A DNA stretch of 64,000 nucleotides from Kordia zhangzhouensis. GTDB lineage: Bacteria > Bacteroidota > Bacteroidia > Flavobacteriales > Flavobacteriaceae. This document shows positions 43,119 through 53,500 of the stretch, piece after piece. Position 1 is the stretch's first letter; each line of letters starts with the position of its first letter. The notes below the pieces were generated by a model that was not told the origin of the DNA, did no database searches, and worked only from the letters and a program-made list of their open reading frames with translations. The position numbers were made by a program, and so were the translations under genes. The stretch lies in NCBI RefSeq assembly GCF_001005305.1, contig NZ_LBMH01000001.1, positions 186,001 to 250,000 on the forward strand, read 5' to 3'.

Positions 43119-44000
43119 CTATTTTTTCTTCAAGCGTTTATTTACTAAATACACTCCTATCAAAATAATAATTCCTCCTAGGAGTTGATATAAACTTAAT
43201 TCTTCTCCATCTAAAATTCCCCAAAAAATAGCTACAACAGGCATAGTGTATGTTACCGAAGAAGCAAATACCGGACTTGAAATTTGTACCAACCGATTAT
43301 AAATTACTTTTGCAATAGCTGTTCCAAATAATGATAAAATGGCTACATATCCTAAAGAAATCTGCATTTCCCTGTTTTCAAAAATGGTGCTAAAAAAACC
43401 TGTCCATGCTAAAATGATTAATGCAGGGATAATTAAAAAAACAAAATTTCCCACAACAATAGCAAGTGCATTTAAATCATTCAAATATTTCTTCACCATA
43501 TTCACATTCAATCCATAACCAATAGTCGCCAATGCGATAAAAATACTGTACCAATAGTTTTGATTTGGGTTAAAGTTAGTACCCGCAAATATTAACACTA
43601 ATGCACCAACTAAACCAATCAACACACCTAAAATTTGACGTTTGGTTGTCTGTACTCCAAACAGTATAATTCCAAAAATAACAGTATATAAAGGTGTCAA
43701 TGAATTTAACATACTTGCTACAGCACTATCCAATTGTTCTTGCGCAAAAGCAAACAGAAATACAGGAAAAAACGAACCCGCAAGCGATGTTAAAAAGATC
43801 CACTTCCAATGCTCTTTCTTTATAAGTTTTACTTTTTGAATTCCAATAGAAAATAAAATAATTGCGGTTATAGTAAGTCGTAAAGCGCCAACTTGAACAG
43901 ATGTCAGTCCTTTAATTCCTTGTTCAATAAGAATAAACGAACTTCCCCAAATTAAAGACAAAACAACTAAGTATACCCATTTTAATTTTGCGTGATCCAT
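43119..44000 (-). CDS. EamA/DMT superfamily transporter
   Basis: A 293-residue protein from ATG 44000 (the frame extends to 44036, but MDHAKLKWVYL is the natural start). Ten TM segments in two EamA repeats, with LIWGSSFILIEQGIKG in the first and IFWGILDGEELSLYQLLGG in the second. Family members export metabolites such as amino acids; the substrate here is unknown. Confidence 0.88.
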   Translation of the reverse strand: MDHAKLKWVYLVVLSLIWGSSFILIEQGIKGLTSVQVGALRLTITAIILFSIGIQKVKLIKKEHWKWIFLTSLAGSFFPVFLFAFAQEQLDSAVASMLNSLTPLYTVIFGIILFGVQTTKRQILGVLIGLVGALVLIFAGTNFNPNQNYWYSIFIALATIGYGLNVNMVKKYLNDLNALAIVVGNFVFLIIPALIILAWTGFFSTIFENREMQISLGYVAILSLFGTAIAKVIYNRLVQISSPVFASSVTYTMPVVAIFWGILDGEELSLYQLLGGIIILIGVYLVNKRLKKK

Positions 44001-44065
44001 AACCGTTTTATGTAAATACCTGCAAAAGTCCGACAATTATTTCTAATATTTAGTTCATAATTCTT

Positions 44066-44073
44066 TAATTTTG
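44066..44073 (+). promoter_or_regulatory. Putative -7 box of the HMA lipoprotein gene
   Basis: TAATTTTG, exact TAnnTTTG match. Its position would make transcription start near 44080, which supports ATG 44123 over the upstream start at 44078. Confidence 0.45.
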
Positions 44074-44122
44074 TGATATGCTTATAAGCGAAAATTATAT
44101 GAACTCTTTGATTAAAATTAGT

Positions 44123-44611
44123 ATGAAAAAAATATTATGTATTTGCGCAATGGCAATTGCAATCGTAAGCTGTAAAGATAGCGCAACACCAAAAACAATT
44201 ACTGTTGATACTGGTGTAACAACTGAAACGCAAGAAGCTACTACAAAAGAAGTTGCTGCCAATTATCACAAAGCACAATTTAAAATAGATGGCATGACTT
44301 GCGCTGTTGGTTGTGCAAAACGCATTGAAGGCAAATTAGCTGCTATGGAAGGTGTAAAATCTGCCAAAGTAGACTTTGACCAAAAACTAGCTATGGTTGA
44401 GTATAACGAAGAAAAAGTAAATTTTGATGCGCTAATACAAACCGTTTCTGAAGTTCCTGGCGATTATAAAGTTTCTGACATGAAAAATGTGGACTCTTTT
44501 GAGAAAGCTTGTCCATCAGATTGTAAAAAAGAATGCTGCACGAAGAAAGAAGAAGAAAAAATGGCGTGTGCGAAAGATTGCAAAAAAGCATGTTGTGCCA
44601 AAAAAGCGTAA
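44123..44611 (+). CDS. Heavy-metal-associated domain lipoprotein with Cys-rich tail
   Basis: A 162-residue protein from ATG 44123. Lipobox IVSC at Cys17. An HMA domain (about 50-115) carries IDGMTCAVGCAKRIEGKL, in which the metal-binding motif is CxxxC where most HMA domains have CxxC. The tail (about 125-162) has repeated Cys groups: ACPSDCKKECC, MACAKDCKKACC. It probably binds copper or a similar ion in the periplasm. No metal ATPase or efflux genes are adjacent. Confidence 0.85.
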   Translation: MKKILCICAMAIAIVSCKDSATPKTITVDTGVTTETQEATTKEVAANYHKAQFKIDGMTCAVGCAKRIEGKLAAMEGVKSAKVDFDQKLAMVEYNEEKVNFDALIQTVSEVPGDYKVSDMKNVDSFEKACPSDCKKECCTKKEEEKMACAKDCKKACCAKKA

Positions 44612-44630
44612 AGAAATTTATTCAAAAATT

Positions 44631-44666
44631 AAAAACCCTCAACTAATGTAAGTTGAGGGTTTTTTT
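44631..44666. terminator. Bidirectional terminator
   Basis: Stem AAAAACCCTCAACT / AGTTGAGGGTTTTT, T7 tract. It separates the convergent HMA and gldD genes. Confidence 0.92.
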
Positions 44667-44686
44667 ATAGCTAGTAAACTATTTAA

Positions 44687-45250
44687 TTACTCTTTCCATT
44701 GCAACGATTCTATGAGTGTTCGTATATCTTTTTTGATATAAATGACTGCTGGATAAATAGAATCGTAATTAGGCTTTACATTAAAATACAAAGAACCTGT
44801 TAAAAAGTGTTTAGTACTGTCTGTAACATAAAATTGAGCTTGTGAAGCTGCATTTCCTTCTACTTCATACACCATTCCATATACATTTTGAGCCGCATTT
44901 TCATAAACAGTTGGCTCAATAGCATCTGCTTTTACGGCGTGCTCATACGTGAGTTTTTGCACATCTTCTAATAATTGCCTTAAGTTTCCATTAACTGGCA
45001 CATATGACAAATGCAATGTTCCTTTTAAAGCGGGATAGTCTAAATTTATCCAACAATTTTGCTTTGGATTAATCACCGCGATTTGATTTTTTTCAAATGT
45101 ATAAGGACAATCTGACTGCACTTTTGCATACAATGCTTCTGGAAATTCCAATCGCAAAAAACCTTTAGGTTTCGGCAACACTTCATCTCCACAAGAAATT
45201 AATAAAACACAAATAAGTAATGCTGATAGAATATATTTTAAAAAGGTCAT
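44687..45250 (-). CDS. gldD: Gliding motility lipoprotein GldD
   Basis: A 187-residue lipoprotein (lipobox LLISC, Cys20) with the GldD pattern PKPKGFLRLEFPEALY, CPYTFEKN, CWINLDYPALKGTLHLSY and GMVYEVEGNAASQAQFYVTD. It is needed for gliding in Flavobacterium johnsoniae. Its start overlaps the gldE stop (ATGA at 45247), so the two are coupled, as usual for this pair. Confidence 0.95.
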   Translation of the reverse strand: MTFLKYILSALLICVLLISCGDEVLPKPKGFLRLEFPEALYAKVQSDCPYTFEKNQIAVINPKQNCWINLDYPALKGTLHLSYVPVNGNLRQLLEDVQKLTYEHAVKADAIEPTVYENAAQNVYGMVYEVEGNAASQAQFYVTDSTKHFLTGSLYFNVKPNYDSIYPAVIYIKKDIRTLIESLQWKE

Positions 45251-46551
45251 TCTTTGAGTGTAACTTTTACTTGTTTTAATCGTTTGTTATCGATTACTTC
45301 TACTGTAAACGTATAATTACCAAAGTTTATTTTGTCTTTCACTTTTGGAAAACCTCTAAAAATTTCAAGAACAAAACCAGCAATAGTCTCCGATTCTCCT
45401 TTTTGATTTTCAAATTCGGTATTATCTTCCAAACCTATGATTTTGTAAAAATCTTTTAAGTTTGTTTTCCCTTCAAAAACAAAGTTTTTATCATCAATTT
45501 TTGAAAAATGCACATCTTCATCGTCAAATTCATCACTTATATCACCTACAATTTCTTCAATCACATCTTCAAGAGAAACCAATCCCGAAGTACCGCCATA
45601 TTCATCAACCACAATTGCTAGATGAATTTTTTTATCTTGAAATTCACGTAACAAGTCGTCAAGCTTTTTATTTTCAGGCACAAAATAAGCATCTCTTAAA
45701 AGCTGAGTCCATTCAAAATTTTTGGCATCTATATGTCGAATCAGGTCTTTTACATACAAAACCCCTGAAATTTCATCTAGACTTTCTTTATAGACAGGAA
45801 TTCGAGAATAGCCATTTTTAGTAATTTCTTTTAACACATCTTCGAAAATCATATCTTCCTTGAGCGCAAAAATGTCCATTCTTGGCTGCATTACCTGTTT
45901 GGTATCGGTATTTCCAAAAGAAACAATTCCTTGTAAAATTTTTTGTTCCTCTTTGGTTGTTTCATCTTCTGAAGTTAATTCTAGTGCTTGTGATAATTGA
46001 TCTACAGAAAAGTTAGAACGTTGTTTTCCTAATTTTTTTTGAATTAACTCCGAAATAAAGCTCATTGGCACACTTAATGGAGAAAATAGTTTATCTAAAA
46101 CCATTAAGGGATAAGCCATCATTTCAGAAAATTTATGCTTATTTCGACTCGCATATACTTTTGGTAGAATTTCTCCAAAAAGCAAAATCAGAAAGGTGAC
46201 TACTCCAACTTCAATTACCAAACGTATCCAATTGACTCTAATTCCAGAAAAGAATACATCACTAATTGATGCAAATAACAAAACTGTAGCAATATTGATA
46301 AAGTTATTAGCAACTAGAATTGTTGCAAGTAATTTTTTGGGATTACGAAGAAGCCTTGCAGCTAAGCGTAAGCGTACAACCTCCGAATCGGAAGCTTCAT
46401 TAACTTCGGTTTGTGATAGGGAAAATAGAGCTACTTCTGCACCAGAAATTAATGCAGAACAAAGCAATAAGATACCGAAAAATATAATCTTAAAAATAAC
46501 AAGTCCATCAACGGACGCGGTCATGAGGAATAAACTGGGTTCTGGATCCAA
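45247..46551 (-). CDS. gldE: Gliding motility-associated membrane protein GldE (DUF21/CBS/CorC)
   Basis: A 434-residue protein with a DUF21 membrane domain (about 15-200), a CBS pair (about 215-335, MQPRMDIFAL and GVLYVKDLI, VVDEYGGTSGLVSLEDVIEEIVGD in parts) and a C-terminal CorC/HlyC domain. GldE resembles hemolysin-C-type proteins and partners GldD. The start is TTG 46551 followed by DPEPS; no in-frame ATG lies upstream before a stop. Confidence 0.93.
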   Translation of the reverse strand: MDPEPSLFLMTASVDGLVIFKIIFFGILLLCSALISGAEVALFSLSQTEVNEASDSEVVRLRLAARLLRNPKKLLATILVANNFINIATVLLFASISDVFFSGIRVNWIRLVIEVGVVTFLILLFGEILPKVYASRNKHKFSEMMAYPLMVLDKLFSPLSVPMSFISELIQKKLGKQRSNFSVDQLSQALELTSEDETTKEEQKILQGIVSFGNTDTKQVMQPRMDIFALKEDMIFEDVLKEITKNGYSRIPVYKESLDEISGVLYVKDLIRHIDAKNFEWTQLLRDAYFVPENKKLDDLLREFQDKKIHLAIVVDEYGGTSGLVSLEDVIEEIVGDISDEFDDEDVHFSKIDDKNFVFEGKTNLKDFYKIIGLEDNTEFENQKGESETIAGFVLEIFRGFPKVKDKINFGNYTFTVEVIDNKRLKQVKVTLKE

Positions 46552-46577
46552 AATCTCAATGATTAGTTAAACTTCGA

Positions 46578-47042
46578 TTAAAATGGCAAATCATCGTCAT
46601 CATCAACACTATGAGTTTGTGGCGCAGATTGTTGCATTGGCTGTACTGGTGGTTGCACTGCTTGTTGTGCACTCGGATTTACCGTTGCATTTGACTGAGA
46701 TTCTTGTTTTGTAGACAAAAACGTAAAGTCAGTCACCTGAATTTCAGTTGTATATCGTGTATTTCCATCTTCTCCCTGCCATTGCCTGTTCTTCAAACGT
46801 CCTTCAACATATACTTTATCACCTTTGCTAAGGTATTTTTCACAAATCTCGGCTGCTTTATTTCGCACTACAATATTATGCCATTCAGTATTCACAACTC
46901 GTTCACCTGTTTGCTTATTGGTGTAGGAATCATTTGTAGCCAAGGGAAAACGACCTATACAGCCGCCACCTTCAAAGTAATGCATTTTTACTTCATCGCC
47001 CAAATGTCCTATCAACATTACTTTATTTAGTGTTCCGCTCAT
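46578..47042 (-). CDS. ssb: Single-stranded DNA-binding protein
   Basis: A 154-residue SSB. OB fold 1-107 (MSGTLNKVMLIGHLGDEVKM, TEWHNIVVRNKAAEICEKYL), a Gln/Pro linker, and the acidic tip DDDDDLPF that recruits replication and repair proteins. It precedes gldE by 26 bp. The same tip is seen on the DUF3127 protein at 17258-17632. Confidence 0.97.
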   Translation of the reverse strand: MSGTLNKVMLIGHLGDEVKMHYFEGGGCIGRFPLATNDSYTNKQTGERVVNTEWHNIVVRNKAAEICEKYLSKGDKVYVEGRLKNRQWQGEDGNTRYTTEIQVTDFTFLSTKQESQSNATVNPSAQQAVQPPVQPMQQSAPQTHSVDDDDDLPF

Positions 47043-47064
47043 ATAAAAAATTTATGTGTATAAT

Positions 47065-47072
47065 CAAATGTA
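47065..47072 (-). promoter_or_regulatory. Putative -7 box of ssb
   Basis: Minus strand TACATTTG, exact TAnnTTTG match, 22 bp upstream of the ssb start and within the gap after mutY. Confidence 0.4.
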
Positions 47073-47083
47073 CTAAAAAACCA

Positions 47084-48121
47084 TTAAAAATTGAATTCTT
47101 CAATAAAGTTTCCAATTAGAATAGGAACTGGATATTTTTCAATTGTTTGCAAAGGTATTCCGTTTTTTAAATTTTCCTTGGTTTCTACAATCCAAAATGT
47201 AGTATGCAAATGTTGATGTGACAACTTATGGACTTTAATCTCCTTATTATATGGTGTAATAGAAAATTTCTTGATACGTATTTTTTTTTCTATCCTTTCT
47301 TCAAAAGAAACGATATTTTGTATAGGTTCGGATGTTTCTAGTAATGGAAATTGATACAGTCCTTGCCAAATCCCTTTTCCTTTACGTTGTTCCAAAAGTG
47401 TTTCTTTTTCATCTGAAACAACTACTAAATAATTGAACCAACGATTTTTGATTTTTGTTTTTCTAAGCTTTACCGGCAACGAATTCACTCGTTGTTTTTC
47501 TAATCCTGCGCAACTTGTATGCAATGGACATACTATACAGTACGGACTTTGGGGCTTACATTGTACAGCACCGAATTCCATAATTGCTTGATTAAAGTTT
47601 GCCGGATCTTCTTTATCAATTACTTCTTGGGCTAGTTTTTTAAATACCTTGATACCTTCTGTACTATTAATAGGTATATCTATATTAAAGTAACGCGCCA
47701 ATACGCGGTACACATTTCCATCTACAACTGGAGTTACTTCGTTAAAGCAAATAGATGCAATAGCACTAGCCGTATAATCGCCAATACCTTTTAATTGTAA
47801 CAATTCTTTATATGTACTAGGAAATATACCGTTGTAATTTTCCACTATATCTTTTGCTGTGTAATGTAAATTACGTGCTCGAGAATAGTATCCGAGTCCT
47901 TGCCAAAGTTTTAACACTTCTGTTTCTTCTGCATTTGCTAAGTCGAAAACAGTTGGAAATGCTTCTATAAACTTTTCATAATATGGTAACCCTTGAGCAA
48001 CTCGTGTTTGTTGTAACATAATCTCAGACAGCCAAATACGATAGGGATCTTTTGTTTTTCGCCAAGGTAAATCGCGTTTATTTTGACGATACCAAAGGAT
48101 AATTTCTTTAGAAAAGTTCAT
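47084..48121 (-). CDS. mutY: A/G-specific adenine glycosylase
   Basis: A 345-residue repair enzyme that removes A opposite 8-oxoG. Helix-hairpin-helix LKGIGDYTASAIASICF with the catalytic Asp in VDGNVYRVLAR; the [4Fe-4S] ligands follow C-x6-C-x2-C-x5-C in CKPQSPYCIVCPLHTSC; a C-terminal NUDIX-like domain (about 225-345) recognises 8-oxoG. Divergent from the HU gene. Confidence 0.96.
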   Translation of the reverse strand: MNFSKEIILWYRQNKRDLPWRKTKDPYRIWLSEIMLQQTRVAQGLPYYEKFIEAFPTVFDLANAEETEVLKLWQGLGYYSRARNLHYTAKDIVENYNGIFPSTYKELLQLKGIGDYTASAIASICFNEVTPVVDGNVYRVLARYFNIDIPINSTEGIKVFKKLAQEVIDKEDPANFNQAIMEFGAVQCKPQSPYCIVCPLHTSCAGLEKQRVNSLPVKLRKTKIKNRWFNYLVVVSDEKETLLEQRKGKGIWQGLYQFPLLETSEPIQNIVSFEERIEKKIRIKKFSITPYNKEIKVHKLSHQHLHTTFWIVETKENLKNGIPLQTIEKYPVPILIGNFIEEFNF

Positions 48122-48203
48122 GATTTTTGAATAATATGCAAAAATAAATGTTTATATCATTAAATTTTAATCAATTAGAATATAAATATTATCTAATTAA
48201 TTA

Positions 48204-48211
48204 TATATTTG
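48204..48211 (+). promoter_or_regulatory. Putative -7 box of the HU gene
   Basis: TATATTTG, exact TAnnTTTG match, 40 bp upstream of the start. Confidence 0.5.
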
Positions 48212-48251
48212 CATCCCTTAATTTTATAACGAATAAACAAAATATATTAAA

Positions 48252-48542
48252 ATGACGAAAGCGGACATCGTAGCAAAGATTTCAGAGAAATTAGGAATGG
48301 AAAAAGGTGATGTACAGGCAACTGTAGAAACTTTCATGGAAGAAGTAAAGAATTCTTTAGAGAGTGGAGACAATGTTTATCTACGAGGATTTGGTAGTTT
48401 TATTATTAAAACAAGAGCAGAGAAAACTGGAAGAAACATCTCTAAAAATACTACTATCAAGATTCCTGCACACAACATTCCTGCATTTAAACCTGCTAAA
48501 GTCTTTGTAGAAGGAGTAAAAAGCAACGTTGAAGTAAAGTAA
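48252..48542 (+). CDS. HU family DNA-binding protein
   Basis: A 96-residue nucleoid protein: MTKADIVAKISEKLGMEKGD, then YLRGFGSFIIKTRAEKTGRN with the DNA-bending arm, and IPAHNIPAFKPAKVF. It could be HU or the related IHF type; in Bacteroidota the genes are usually called HU. It is 38 bp upstream of the short basic ORF and in the same direction. Confidence 0.95.
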   Translation: MTKADIVAKISEKLGMEKGDVQATVETFMEEVKNSLESGDNVYLRGFGSFIIKTRAEKTGRNISKNTTIKIPAHNIPAFKPAKVFVEGVKSNVEVK

Positions 48543-48580
48543 TTGAAGAAAATATTTATTAATTAAAAACATAGAGCATT

Positions 48581-48673
48581 ATGCCAAGTGGTAAAAAAAG
48601 AAAAAGACACAAGGTAGCTACGCACAAGCGTAAGAAAAGAAGAAGAGCTAATCGTCACAAAAAGAAGAAGTAG
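48581..48673 (+). CDS. 30-residue highly basic peptide, probable ribosome-associated protein
   Basis: A short ORF, MPSGKKRKRHKVATHKRKKR followed by RRANRHKKKK, with 21 of 30 residues Lys, Arg or His. Similar tiny basic proteins occur between HU and ribonuclease G genes in Flavobacteriia, as I recall. Composition suggests RNA binding, possibly a small ribosomal protein. A hairpin terminator begins inside its stop region. Confidence 0.7.
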   Translation: MPSGKKRKRHKVATHKRKKRRRANRHKKKK

Positions 48674-48692
48674 TTTATATAAACTACTTCTT
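48665..48692 (+). terminator. Terminator of the HU-basic peptide transcript
   Basis: Stem AAGAAGTAGTTT / AAACTACTTCTT, loop ATAT, followed by TGTTTT. It overlaps the last codons of the basic peptide gene. Confidence 0.75.
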
Positions 48693-48862
48693 TGTTTTAT
48701 AGCTAAAACAACACGTTCTTTGAAAAAAAATTACATACTTAGTAAGCACTTCTGTCTTGTGTGTACGTAGAGGTATGTATATTTTATTGGGTAAAAACAA
48801 TACCTGTGAGAAAATTGTTTAATCCATCTGTACATTCATGTATGGATAAAAATTAAATCAGA

Positions 48863-50410
48863 GTGAATAAAGAATTAATTATTAGATCCAATTCCTCTGA
48901 AGTTGATTTTGCCTTGCTAAAAGATGGAAAACTTATAGAATTACATAAGGAAGAAGACAACAATGATTTTGCGGTTGGAGACGTTTTTCTTGCCAAAATA
49001 AGAAAACCTGTTTCCGGGCTAAATGCAGCTTTTGTAAATGTAGGCTATGAAAAAGATGCCTTTTTACATTACCATGATTTAGGACCTCAACTTCCTTCCT
49101 TACTTAAATTTATAAAACGTGTAAGCACAGGTAAATTAAAAGATTATACATTAAAAAACTTTCCTTTTGAGCCCAATATAGATAAAAATGGTAGCATTAT
49201 GGATGCTGTTAAAGCCAATCAATCTATTTTAGTTCAAATAGTGAAAGAGCCAATTTCAACCAAAGGTCCAAGAATTAGTTCTGAACTTTCTATTGCCGGA
49301 CGTTATATTGTACTCGTTCCATTTTCGGAACGTGTTTCTATATCTCAAAAAATTGAAAGTAAAGATGAAAAGGACCGATTAAAACGTTTGGTACTCAGTA
49401 TCAAGCCTAAAGGTTTTGGCGTTATTGTACGTACAGTAGCTGAAGGCAAAAAAGTAGCTGAATTGGACAAAGACTTACAAAATTTGTTGACCAAATGGTC
49501 TACAATGTGTAAAAAATTGTATAAAGCTGAACATCCTTCGAAAGTATTGAGTGAAATGAATAAAGCGTCTTCTATTTTAAGAGACATTTTTAATGAAACA
49601 TTCACAGGAATACAAGTAGACGATGAAGATCTTTATTACGAGATTAAAGATTATGTGCAAAAAATTGCACCAAGTAAAGAGTCTATTGTAAAATTGTACC
49701 AATCTAAAGTTCCACTCTTCGAAAAATATGGAGTAGAACGACAAATCAAAACCTCTTTTGGAAAAACCGTTTCCATGAGTAAAGGCGCTTATTTAGTAAT
49801 AGAACACACTGAAGCATTACATGTGATTGATGTAAACAGTGGAAATCGTTCTAACAAAGCCAAAACACAAGAGGATACTGCACTTGAAGTCAATCTTATC
49901 GCTGCTAAAGAAATAGCAAGACAGCTTCGATTACGAGATATGGGAGGAATTATCGTGATTGATTTTATAGATATGACTAATGCAGAACACCGAAAAACTT
50001 TGTTTGATCATTTGAAGGCAGAAATGAAAGATGACAGAGCGAAACACAAAATATTACCTCCAAGTAAATTTGGCTTGGTACAAATTACGCGACAACGAGT
50101 ACGACCAGAAGTAAATATTAAAACAAGAGAGAAAGATCCTAACGGAAATGGCAGCGAAGTGGAAGCTCCAATTGTTCTTGTTGACAAAATTACGGCTGAT
50201 CTAGAAAGAATTTTAGCCAAAAAAGAAGGCTTCAATGGGATTACGCTCAACACACATCCGTTTATTGCAGCGTATCTTACTAAAGGATTTCCATCAATCC
50301 GTTTTAAGTGGTTCTTAGAACACAAAAAATGGGTAAAAATATTACCTAGAGACGCTTACACGTATTTAGAATATCGTTTTAAAGATAAAAACGATGAAGT
50401 TTACACTTAA
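48863..50410 (+). CDS. rng: Ribonuclease G/E family endoribonuclease
   Basis: A 515-residue endonuclease that processes rRNA and mRNA 5' ends. N-terminal S1 domain (about 35-130, GDVFLAKIRKPVSGLNAAFV). Catalytic Asp residues in LHVIDVNSGNR (about 328-338) and GGIIVIDFIDM. Start codon is GTG 48863, giving the expected NKELIIRSNSSEVDFALLKD. The 189 bp before it hold a terminator and a leader of about 170 nt with an ATCCAT/ATGGAT repeat (48822-48846) but no gene. Confidence 0.95.
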   Translation: MNKELIIRSNSSEVDFALLKDGKLIELHKEEDNNDFAVGDVFLAKIRKPVSGLNAAFVNVGYEKDAFLHYHDLGPQLPSLLKFIKRVSTGKLKDYTLKNFPFEPNIDKNGSIMDAVKANQSILVQIVKEPISTKGPRISSELSIAGRYIVLVPFSERVSISQKIESKDEKDRLKRLVLSIKPKGFGVIVRTVAEGKKVAELDKDLQNLLTKWSTMCKKLYKAEHPSKVLSEMNKASSILRDIFNETFTGIQVDDEDLYYEIKDYVQKIAPSKESIVKLYQSKVPLFEKYGVERQIKTSFGKTVSMSKGAYLVIEHTEALHVIDVNSGNRSNKAKTQEDTALEVNLIAAKEIARQLRLRDMGGIIVIDFIDMTNAEHRKTLFDHLKAEMKDDRAKHKILPPSKFGLVQITRQRVRPEVNIKTREKDPNGNGSEVEAPIVLVDKITADLERILAKKEGFNGITLNTHPFIAAYLTKGFPSIRFKWFLEHKKWVKILPRDAYTYLEYRFKDKNDEVYT

Positions 50411-50413
50411 AAG

Positions 50414-50442
50414 AAAAGCGACCAAGTTTGGTCGCTTTTTTT
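50414..50442. terminator. Terminator of rng
   Basis: Stem AAAAGCGACCAA / TTGGTCGCTTTT, 2-nt loop, followed by T run. Confidence 0.92.
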
Positions 50443-50579
50443 ATTGATACGCATTGTTTTCAAAACAATATTACTCTTTATTTTACTTTTCTTAACAGAA
50501 CTATAGTAGAGTGTCTTTTATAAAAAAGGGCATTACACACTTAGGTGAAACAAAAATAACATCCCAACAATGTGTTATA

Positions 50580-53500
50580 TTAACGGGTAATTTTCTTAAC
50601 GAGTCTTCCCTTTTCTGTATCAATCACCACAATATACACACCTGAGGCAGCATCTCTCAACGACATCTTTTTACTCATGTCTGTAGTTACGGAAATAGCC
50701 TGTCCTATTAATGAATATATTTCGACCTTTTGAATTTCTGTTCTAGTTCGCTGTTTTATTTCTAATTCTTGATTTGAATTGAGGTACACAATTAAATCAT
50801 CTGCTCCTATTACGTGTTCTTCTATACCAAGTAATGCACTATTTGTAAATTGCAATTGAAATCTATCCGCAAAACTCCCATCAATTGTCGTAAATGTATA
50901 AGCAGATTGCTTTAAGTCATGAGTGATGTTTAATGTCAAATCTTTTAAGTAAACATCCGTAGTTTGAAGAATTCCATCAAGATCATGAATACTTATAGTT
51001 AAATCTCCTAAAATGCTAGCATCATAACCCAAAGGAACAATATCGCTCCCTGTAAAAGCTGGACGCCCTTGAATTCCATATTGATGAGTTGCATCTTTTG
51101 AGTAAAATTTAAGATAATTAGACGCTCCTAATCTTATCCCGTCGTATAATCGATCTTTCTGCAAAGTAGCATCAGGAAAAAATCCAATCAATATTTGACT
51201 ATAAGCTCCGTCAGGATTCGTTAAGTTTAACCAAATTCTATCTGGCTCAACTGTAGATTCAGATGCATTTAAACTCTCATTACTAGATCTATAAAAATTT
51301 GTATTATCATGAGCATTACTACGCATACTATTATTAAAAGTTACTGTTCCTGCGGTCAATGCTTCTAAGAAAAAACCTTGTCCAGAAGCAATAAATCCTG
51401 TTGGCGCAGAACTTCCACTAGTGGATCCTGTTCCTACTCCACCAGTAGCATTATACATAGCATAATCGTCTGTACTATAATTATAAGCATCTGGACCAGG
51501 ATTTGAAATAGATGCATCATCTACATGCGTCCAAAAATATAGAGTTCCTGTAATGTTTGTATTGAAAGTCACAAAATCGTCAGCACTTATAGCTGATGGA
51601 TACGGATTTCCTACAAAGTTCCAATCATCATCAGCATCAGTTGCATCTGCACTTAAACTAACAGGTACAGTTATTACTCCATTATTGATTGCTCCACTAA
51701 AGGTAATCGTTTCTGTTCGCGGAAAGCTTCCTGAAGTCGGCCCCATAACAGCATACCCTACTCCTGACGTCATTGTTCCTGACGTGTTAGCCCAAGCATC
51801 ATCGTTATCATCAATCTCATCTCCATCCAAATCTTCAAAATTGGCAGCTATAAAATCATATGCATGATCCAAACGCCAGCCACTTAATACTGTTCCAAGA
51901 TTAGCATTAGTGATAGGAGAAGACCAATATGTATAGTCATATTGCTCAAACGAAGTAGTTGTTTTCTCCACATTAACAATTCCAGTTCCATTAAGCGTAA
52001 CATTTCCTGAATCGTCCACCATAACCAATGAACCTTGATGATTTACATCAACAACTCCGGTATCATTTACAGTCAAATCATTTTGTATATCTACATAAGT
52101 ATTACTGGGAATGGTTAGTGTAATTCCCGTATTAACTGTTAAAGAACAAACCGTCAAATCTCCATTGGTATTCGTATCATAATTTCCTGCCAGAGTAACT
52201 ATACGAGATCTATCGGGTGTGCCATTACTCCATGCACTTCCATTCCAACTTGTAATTCCTTCTTCATGCTCTCCTAAATATGGATTTGTACCAGCTACTG
52301 GATTTTCAACCTCAGTATCAGTAAACTCTACCCAATCATTAATGTCCCAAGTAATAGAAGGCCCTGAAGCTACACATGAATTTCTAACAAAACATCTTCG
52401 ATCACCCCATACCGTTCCATCTCCAATAACATCAACTCTATTAGCCCAAGAACTACTGTCTACAGTTGTCGTGATTATAACAATATCATCTCCACTAAAT
52501 AAACTTGCTCCCAGAGGAAACTCAAAAGTAGGATTTCCATCATAACCAACTTCTCCTGGAGAAGCATAGGCTGGCAATACTGCCGTATCATGCTTGTAAC
52601 GACGTACTTCGTCAACTGCCATGTCTGTAGCAATTAAAATATTATTGTTGAATGAAGGAGAACTAGCATTAGATGGATCAGCGGAAGCTGGGTTATCCGC
52701 ATCAGCATTATTTAATACTACAATATAATAAGTGTTTGCAGGAATAATTGCACCGCTCACATTTTTTACTTCTATCCATTTATTTGTGGACGACCCTTCA
52801 TAGTATTGGGTAATCATTATATCGGTAGCTGTAAGCGCATTTATGGTAAGGATTCCTGAATTATACGTAACCGGATCCCAAAAGCTACCCATATTGTCAG
52901 CTAAAATTCCTCCATATGTAAAATCGCTACTATTAATTCTAAAACGGCTCGCATAGTAATATGTTCCAGCAGTTAATGCTGAACCAATTTCAGCAGTATA
53001 TTGGTCATTATTACCAGAATCTGAATCGTATGAAGCTACTACCCAAGTCCAACCTGGATCGGTTCGTGGATCATTATCTGTTGTGTTATATCCTATCCAA
53101 GCTTCTACATTGGCACCTTGTCCTGCCGCATCGGTAATACCTGGCTCATATATTTGTGCATATACATTAAAAGTAGCTCCTTGTGTTATTGTTGCAGATT
53201 TAGGAAAATCAACATTACAAAAATCAGCTACATCAGGATTTACAGTAAGTTGAACAGAATCATTACTCCAAACTCCGCCAGAACCACCATATGTAAAATT
53301 ACAAGAATTCAGTCGAAAACGGCTTGCATAATAGTAGGTTCCTGTTGGCAAACTTGACCCTATTTCTGCGCTAAATTCATCATTGTTTCCCGATTGTACA
53401 TTGAAAGTTGCTGCAACCCATGTCCAACCAGCACCAACACTTGGGTCATCATTTACAGTGTTGTACCCAATCCAAGCTTCTACTCCTACGCCTGCTCCCG

